Under the pieces are notes generated by a model. The model did not search any database. It saw only the letters and a list, made by a program, of their open reading frames with translations, and was not told the DNA's origin. Positions 14,870-19,529 of a DNA stretch of 19,529 nucleotides are shown here, piece by piece. The DNA is from Deltaproteobacteria bacterium. Its GTDB lineage: Bacteria > Desulfobacterota > Desulfobaccia > Desulfobaccales > Desulfobaccaceae. Location: positions 1 to 19,529 of the forward strand of contig VGSX01000034.1 of the NCBI GenBank assembly GCA_016874895.1, read 5' to 3'. The translations under genes were made by a program, and so were the position numbers. The stretch's first letter is position 1. Each line of letters opens with the position of its first letter.

Positions 14870-16225
14870 TTAGGCCTGATCCGCCATCCCTTGAAAAAAA
14901 CCGGCCGCTCCGGGCATTATCTTCCCGGCCCACCCCCGCACTTTCTCCCTTAGGATTTGCCAATCCAGGGTCAGCAGCTCCCGGTGACGCATCAACCAGC
15001 GGCCCTGCACCATCACTTGCTGCACGTCTACGGCCCTGGCGGTATAGACCAGGTGTGAGAAGGGATCGTACATCGGCGTTAGATGAGGCTGTCGTAGTTC
15101 CAGGACAATGAGGTCTGCGTCTTTGCCCGGGGCCAGAGAACCGGTCACATCCTCCAATCCCAGAACCTGGGCGCCCTGCCGGGTGGCCATCTCCACCACC
15201 TGGCGGGCCGGCAGCACCGTGGGGTCCTGGCGGACCACTTTGTGAATTTTGGCCGCCAGACTCATTTCACCCCAGAGATCCAGATTATTGTTGGAGGCGG
15301 CGCCGTCGGTGCCCAGGCCCACGATGGCCCCCTCTTGGATCAGTTCGGCAACGGGAGCGACACCTGCAGCCAGCTTCAGGTTGCTCTCCGGGCAATGGCT
15401 TATTTTCACCCCCCGGCGGGCTAAGAGTTGCCGGTCGGTCTCATCCACCCAGACGGCATGCACGGCTACGGTTTTTTCGTCCAGGAGGCCCAGACTGTCC
15501 AGGTAAGCCGTGGGACTCAGCCCTGTCTGGTGTCTGATCTGATCGGCCTCCTGCCGGGTCTCGGCCAGGTGGATAAAAAAAGGCAGGTTATGGGACCGGG
15601 TGAGGGCCTTGGCCCCCTGCAGGGTGCCGGCGCTGCAGGTATAGGGGGCATGGCAGAAAAGCGTGGAGGTAATCAGGCCGTCAGGTGACCTGCGGCCGGA
15701 TTCGATGAACTCCCGGGCTACCGCGAGGTTGTCCGAACCATCAGGCACGCCGGGAGCCGGAAAATCGATTACTCCCTGGGCTGTCACGGCTCGCAGACCG
15801 GCCTCGGCAAAGGCCTGCCGGGCTCCGGCCTCCCAGAAATAGGCGTCGGCCACGGTGGTCACCCCGCCCCGGATCATTTCCGCCGCGGCCAGGAGGGCCC
15901 CGGTGTAGACAAAGTCATAATCCACCCAGCGGCTTTCGCCCGGGAAAATATGCTGGTGCAGCCATTGCTCCAGGGGCAAATCATCCGCCAGACCCCGAAA
16001 CAGGGTCATGGCGGCGTGGCAGTGGGTGTTCACCAACCCCGGCATGACCAGACTGCCTCCGGCATTCCAGTACTCCGTGGCGTTGGGCAGGTTTTGAATG
16101 CCCGAGGCCTGCCCCACAGCCGCGATCTTGGAGCCCTGGATGGCCACATAACCCTGGTACCACGGCCGGCTCTCGGGCTCCAGGGTGAGCAGCAAGGCAT
16201 TATAAATCAATAGATCATGACCCAT
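14870..16225 (-). CDS. mtaD: 5-methylthioadenosine / S-adenosylhomocysteine deaminase
   Basis: A 451-residue amidohydrolase of the MtaD/SsnA type, which deaminates MTA and SAH to their inosine forms in purine and methionine salvage. The TIM-barrel metal site is complete: H68 and H70 (NTHCH, 67-70), H219 with E222 (HLAET, 219-223), H256 or H277 (AVHAV; SHCPESNLKLA) and D307 (GLGTDGAASNN, 304-313). H192 (CHAPYTCS) fits the substrate site. The C-terminal ADLIVLEL segment (370-377) closes the small beta domain. The ATG has AGGAT upstream. It follows aconitase by 68 nt in the same direction without a terminator. Related members (for example guanine deaminase-like or chlorohydrolase-like) use the same motifs, so MTA/SAH as substrate is likely but not certain. 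Confidence 0.88.
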   Translation of the reverse strand: MGHDLLIYNALLLTLEPESRPWYQGYVAIQGSKIAAVGQASGIQNLPNATEYWNAGGSLVMPGLVNTHCHAAMTLFRGLADDLPLEQWLHQHIFPGESRWVDYDFVYTGALLAAAEMIRGGVTTVADAYFWEAGARQAFAEAGLRAVTAQGVIDFPAPGVPDGSDNLAVAREFIESGRRSPDGLITSTLFCHAPYTCSAGTLQGAKALTRSHNLPFFIHLAETRQEADQIRHQTGLSPTAYLDSLGLLDEKTVAVHAVWVDETDRQLLARRGVKISHCPESNLKLAAGVAPVAELIQEGAIVGLGTDGAASNNNLDLWGEMSLAAKIHKVVRQDPTVLPARQVVEMATRQGAQVLGLEDVTGSLAPGKDADLIVLELRQPHLTPMYDPFSHLVYTARAVDVQQVMVQGRWLMRHRELLTLDWQILREKVRGWAGKIMPGAAGFFQGMADQA

Positions 16226-16293
16226 GGTAATCCTGCCGGCTGGGGCTATAACAGAAAAAGATAATTAACACTCATCTGGAAAAGCTTATCCGC

Positions 16294-18216
16294 TCAACTC
16301 CGGTCCCCGGCGGCCAGGTTCAGGAGGCCGCCGGCCGCGATGATCTGCCGGTGACGGGGGGAAAGCTCCACTCTGACCCAGCATTCCTGGCCGTTGACCA
16401 GCAGGGGTAGCTGTTCATTCCCAGCCAGCAGACGTTCCCGCAGGTTGGGAAGAAGCAGGCGGTCCCCCAACCCTATCTGGTCATAATCCCGGGGATCTTC
16501 GAAAACGAGGGGCAAGATGCCGAAATTGATGAGGTTGGCTTTATGGATGCGGGCAAAACTCTTGGCAATTTTGACCCGGACACCCAGATAGCGGGGGGCC
16601 AGGGCCGCATGTTCCCGGCTGGAGCCCTGACCATAGTTGTCTCCCCCCACAATGGCTCCTTCCCCGTTGTTTTTGGCCCGAGAGACAAACTCGGGGTCAA
16701 CGGCGTGATAGACGAATTCGCTGATGGCCGGGATATTGCTCCGGAGGGGCAAAATCTGGCTGCCGGCCGGCATGATGTGGTCGGTGGTGATGTTGTCCTC
16801 CACTTTCAGCAGCACCCGGCCCTCCCAGGTATCCGGGACGGGGGGAAACTTGGGAAACGGCTGGATATTGGGCCCCCGGATGATCTCGCAATCCTGGCCG
16901 GGGTCCAGGGGTGCTTGTAACTGCCGGTTTTTCACCACAAACTGCCGGGGCTGCCTGAAAACCGGATAGTCGCCCAGCCGCCGGGGATCGACGATTTTAC
17001 CGTGCAGGGCTGCGGCCGCAGCAGTTTCCGGGCTCACGAGATACACCTGGTCGTTTTTGGTGCCGCTGCGTCCGGGGAAATTGCGGGGAAAGGTGCGCAG
17101 TGAGACGGTGCCAGTGGCCGGGGCCTGTCCCATGCCGATGCAGCCCAGACAACCGGCCTGATGAATCCGGGCCCCGGCCTGGATAAGGGGCAGCAGCCCC
17201 CCCGCCAGGGCGACGTTTTCCAGCACCTGGCGGGAGCCGGGATTTATATCCAGGCTCACCGAGGGGTGGATTTTACGCCCGGCCAGGATCTTGCCCACTA
17301 TCATCAGGTCCCGGAAGGAAGAATTGCTGCAGGAGCCGATGGCCACCTGCTGCACCGGGAGACCTTCTACCTCGCTGACGTCTTTGACGTTGTCCGGCGA
17401 GGAAGGGCAGGCGATCTTGGGGGTGAGGGAGCTGAGGTCCAGTTCGATGATTCCCTTAAAGCCCCTAAAGCTGGTGGCTCGCAGAGACCGGTGGGCGGCC
17501 ACCCGCCCCTGGCTGGCCAGGAAGCGTCTGGTCATGACGTCCGAGGGAAAGACGGAGGTGGTGGCCCCGAGTTCGGCCCCCATGTTGGCGATGGTGGCCC
17601 GGTCCGGGACGGACAGGGTCTGAACCCCGGGCCCGAAGTATTCCAGTATCTTACCCACACCGCCCTTGACCGTAAGGATGCGGAGCAGTTCCAGGATGAC
17701 GTCCTTGGCCGACACCCAGGGCGGCATCTTGCCGGTGAGGTGAACCCCGATAACTTCGGGCATGATGAGATAAAATGGCTGGCCAGCCATGGCCAGGGCC
17801 ACGTCCAGGCCCCCGGCGCCGATGGCCAGCATCCCCAATCCCCCTCCGGTGGGGGTGTGGCTGTCGGACCCCAGGAGGGTTTTGCCGGGAATCCCAAAGG
17901 CCTCCAGGTGCACCTGATGGCAGATGCCGTTCCCCGGGGGGGAAAAATATATCCCGTAGCAGGCGGCAAAAGACTGCAGAAAACGGTGATCATCGGCGTT
18001 CTTAAAATCCGTCTGCAACAGGTTGTGGTCCACATAACTCACCGATACTTCAGTGCGCACCCGGGGCACGCCCATGGCCTCGAACTCCAGGTAGGCCATG
18101 GTGCCGGTGGCGTCCTGGGTTAAGGTTTGGTCTATTTTCAGAGCGATTTCTTCCCCCGGAGTCATCCGGCCGGAAACCAGATGAGCTTTGATGATCTGTT
18201 CGGTTACGCTGGGCAT
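16294..18216 (-). CDS. acn: Aconitate hydratase, Aquifex type
   Basis: Aconitase interconverts citrate and isocitrate in the TCA cycle through a 4Fe-4S cluster. At 640 residues it is much shorter than AcnA or AcnB (about 850-900) and fits the shorter aconitase type known from Aquifex and many anaerobes. Cluster ligands are C296 (GSCSNSS, 295-300), C356 and C359 (GCLGCIGMG, 355-363). GSDSHTPTGGGLGML (116-130) is typical of the family. The swivel domain (about 465-610) carries DNYGQGSSREHAALAP (526-541). The ATG follows AGGAAGT by about 6 nt. The 5' side holds 7-nt repeats from 18251, so the promoter region is unusual. Confusion with homoaconitase or 3-isopropylmalate dehydratase is unlikely, because those lack the fused swivel domain in this order. 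Confidence 0.93.
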   Translation of the reverse strand: MPSVTEQIIKAHLVSGRMTPGEEIALKIDQTLTQDATGTMAYLEFEAMGVPRVRTEVSVSYVDHNLLQTDFKNADDHRFLQSFAACYGIYFSPPGNGICHQVHLEAFGIPGKTLLGSDSHTPTGGGLGMLAIGAGGLDVALAMAGQPFYLIMPEVIGVHLTGKMPPWVSAKDVILELLRILTVKGGVGKILEYFGPGVQTLSVPDRATIANMGAELGATTSVFPSDVMTRRFLASQGRVAAHRSLRATSFRGFKGIIELDLSSLTPKIACPSSPDNVKDVSEVEGLPVQQVAIGSCSNSSFRDLMIVGKILAGRKIHPSVSLDINPGSRQVLENVALAGGLLPLIQAGARIHQAGCLGCIGMGQAPATGTVSLRTFPRNFPGRSGTKNDQVYLVSPETAAAAALHGKIVDPRRLGDYPVFRQPRQFVVKNRQLQAPLDPGQDCEIIRGPNIQPFPKFPPVPDTWEGRVLLKVEDNITTDHIMPAGSQILPLRSNIPAISEFVYHAVDPEFVSRAKNNGEGAIVGGDNYGQGSSREHAALAPRYLGVRVKIAKSFARIHKANLINFGILPLVFEDPRDYDQIGLGDRLLLPNLRERLLAGNEQLPLLVNGQECWVRVELSPRHRQIIAAGGLLNLAAGDRS

Positions 18217-18250
18217 GGGTTACTTCCTATCGAGCTGGCAATTTAGTGCG

Positions 18251-18285
18251 GTTTTCGGTTTCCAGTTTTCGGTTGTCTGTTTTCA
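18251..18285 (+). repeat. Degenerate 7-nt tandem repeat upstream of aconitase
   Basis: Five heptads in register: GTTTTCG, GTTTCCA, GTTTTCG, GTTGTCT, GTTTTCA. It begins 35 nt before the aconitase ATG, so it lies in its leader or promoter. It is the same family as 10570-10600, and the inverse of 18557-18626. Confidence 0.8.
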
Positions 18286-18318
18286 GCAAAAGCAATAAGT
18301 TAACCAAAAAGATTCAAA

Positions 18319-18481
18319 GCCTGTAGGTAGGCGTTCAGCTATCAGCAATCAGCTTTCAGCAAAAAAAACAGGTTAGTCAAAATAATCGAGAAACCAGCGA
18401 TCTGCCATCTTGGAATACCTATTTGAATTTAAAGCATTAGCTGACGGCTGAAAGCTGAACGCTGAACGCTTACGCCTGTAG
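18319..18481. mobile_element. MITE-like element with 8-bp target duplication
   Basis: GCCTGTAG occurs at 18319-18326 and 18474-18481 as direct repeats. Exactly between them, a 147-bp element (18327-18473) has terminal inverted repeats: GTAGGCGTTCAGC at the left and GCTGAACGCTTAC at the right, 12 of 13 matching. The arms extend to 34 bp with 27 matches. The arms are built of heptads TCAGCNN (18335-18362) and GCTGANN (18440-18467). No protein is encoded inside, so it would depend on a transposase elsewhere. Chance is possible but unlikely given the exact abutment. Confidence 0.6.
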
Positions 18482-18556
18482 AATCGATCAGGCCGACTGG
18501 GTGAACTTAATCTTTAAGCTGCAAGGTGCATGCTTTAAAACATGATCAGTAAATTT

Positions 18557-18626
18557 AATCCGAAATCCAAAAACTGCAAAACAAAATCCAAAATCCAGAA
18601 ACTGGAAACCAGAAACTTAAAACCGA
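18557..18626. repeat. Ten-unit degenerate 7-nt repeat ending at the phosphodiesterase stop
   Basis: Ten heptads run without a break: AATCCGA, AATCCAA, AAACTGC, AAAACAA, AATCCAA, AATCCAG, AAACTGG, AAACCAG, AAACTTA, AAACCGA. Read on the minus strand these are the GTTTCNN family of 18251-18285. The last unit ends exactly before the stop codon of the downstream gene (18627-18629). Confidence 0.8.
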
Positions 18627-19316
18627 TCAATCCGCGCCTGTCAAATAATCGATCAGGACATCCGGGGCGTTGCTGCCGATATAGTCCAGGCTTAAGGGGA
18701 GCACAGGCCTCAGGTCGGCGATAGTGTCGATGTTCCAGACAGCCACCATGAGATCGGCGTTGCGGGCCGCCTGCACCAATTCCGGGGTGACGTATTGAAA
18801 ATTCAACACCAGGGCTTCGGCTGCGGCATTTCGGGCCAGGGCAGCGGGGTCAACAGGACAACCCACGAAGAGAACGCCGGTGTGCAAACGAGGCTCCAGA
18901 CGACGCAGCTCCTTGACGGCCGGGTGCCAGAAGGAGATGACATGGGCCTCGGCGAACAGATCGTGGTCCTGGAAAAAGGCGGCCAACGGCAGCACCGCTC
19001 TGGGGTCTTTGAGCTCCACAAAGAGATGGCCCCGGCCCCGCACCTGCGCCACTACTTCCTCCAGGCTGGGCAGACGCTCCCCCATCCCGGCATCCAGGCG
19101 GCGCAGTTCCTCCCAGGTCAGATCGGCTACCCGACCCTGGCCGTCAGTGGTCCGATCCACCGTGGCATCGTGAATCACCACCAGATGGCCGTCCCGGCTG
19201 AGATGAACATCTATTTCCACAGCCTGCACGCCCATCTCCAAAGCCCGGCGGATGGACCGCAGGGTATTCTCCGGTTCATAGGCCTTGGCCCCCCGGTGTC
19301 CCATTATCTTAAGCAT
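18627..19316 (-). CDS. Glycerophosphodiester phosphodiesterase
   Basis: The enzyme hydrolyses glycerophosphodiesters, products of lipid turnover, to glycerol-3-phosphate and an alcohol. The 229 residues are the short, probably cytoplasmic UgpQ-like form, with no signal peptide. The active site is complete: H7-R8-G9, E16-N17-T18, E34-I-D36-V-H38, H49 and VELK (about 100-103). Towards the end, SNAPDVL replaces the TDRPDLL usual in many members, so the last strand is slightly divergent. The ATG has GAGGGG about 8 nt upstream; a second ATG, immediately before GHRG, is less well placed. The stop abuts a heptad repeat array. The neighbouring aconitase gene begins 410 nt further on, so a shared transcript is uncertain. 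Confidence 0.93.
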   Translation of the reverse strand: MLKIMGHRGAKAYEPENTLRSIRRALEMGVQAVEIDVHLSRDGHLVVIHDATVDRTTDGQGRVADLTWEELRRLDAGMGERLPSLEEVVAQVRGRGHLFVELKDPRAVLPLAAFFQDHDLFAEAHVISFWHPAVKELRRLEPRLHTGVLFVGCPVDPAALARNAAAEALVLNFQYVTPELVQAARNADLMVAVWNIDTIADLRPVLPLSLDYIGSNAPDVLIDYLTGAD

Positions 19317-19529
19317 TTTTGAACCCCTCAGAACAATCGCCGCACGAAATTAACCACTTTTCGACATAACTATATCCTATTTCTGGCTTGGCCGCAGCCT
19401 CTTAACAAATTTCGCTATGCTCCTGACTTATAAAAAACATTAAAAAAATAGAGTGACCAAAAAAAAATAAAAATAATATTTACAACTCAAATCTATTGAT
19501 GTATAAGAAAAAACTATTATGGTTAATTT
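19317..19529. other. AT-rich intergenic end of window
   Basis: These 213 nt turn sharply AT-rich after about 19420, with A-runs. I see no gene. It should hold the promoter of the phosphodiesterase (a TATAGT-like -10 lies near 19370 on the minus strand, without a clear -35) and possibly the upstream region of a gene beyond the window. Confidence 0.4.

Noticed and set aside
17161..18123. A 320-codon open frame antisense to aconitase
   Set aside because: Composition (Gly, His, Gln, Asp rich) is that of a reverse-strand shadow of a GC-rich gene, with no recognisable motif.
18251..18626. CRISPR array as explanation for the repeats
   Set aside because: Units are 7 nt, degenerate and directly tandem, with no spacers and no cas genes.

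Overview
The window is a 19.5 kb piece of bacterial chromosome, moderately GC-rich in its genes, with AT-rich gaps at about 780-870 and 19420-19529. It is mostly housekeeping genes. HrcA/CIRCE-controlled groESL, an Aquifex-type 640-residue aconitase, an MTA/SAH deaminase, a likely sigma-54 promoter and a receiver-PAS-Ser/Thr kinase fusion together suggest a deltaproteobacterial (Desulfobacterota-like) organism. This placement is inference from gene content and protein style, not a tested assignment.

Layout. 1-1200 (+): a creatininase-family amidohydrolase, then an unrecognised 89-residue protein with its own sigma-70 promoter. 1222-5634 (-): ribosome-assembly GTPase Der, a C-terminal processing protease of family S41, and a second S41 homologue that has lost all three catalytic residues. 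6062-6190 (+): a 42-residue single-span membrane protein with a strong ribosome binding site, directly behind a sigma-54-type -24/-12 motif. 6451-8436 (-): GTPase TypA/BipA and tRNA-Phe(GAA), the tRNA having its own promoter and terminator. 8770-10524 (+): a degenerate receiver, a PAS domain and a Ser/Thr kinase in one chain, convergent with groEL across a two-way terminator. 10758-12872 (-): groES-groEL with CIRCE and promoter. 12930-14865 (-): a promoter, three small unrecognised proteins, tadA, tRNA-Ser(CGA) and a terminator, probably one transcription unit. 14870-18216 (-): aconitase, then MTA/SAH deaminase. 18627-19316 (-): glycerophosphodiester phosphodiesterase.

The genes do not form one pathway. 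Functional groups are translation and ribosome upkeep (Der, TypA, TadA, two tRNAs), envelope proteolysis (the S41 pair), protein folding (GroESL) and central or salvage metabolism (aconitase, MTA/SAH deaminase, phosphodiesterase).

The unusual content lies in three places. One is the pseudoprotease and the tiny sigma-54-linked membrane protein at 4288-6190. Another is the kinase, whose PAS domain carries an in-frame insert that looks like a translated palindromic repeat and whose receiver lacks its phospho-acceptor Asp. The third is the 18217-18626 gap, which is built of nested, oppositely oriented 7-nt repeats around a 147-bp MITE-like element with an 8-bp target duplication. I found no CRISPR array, transposase, phage gene or recognisable defence system.
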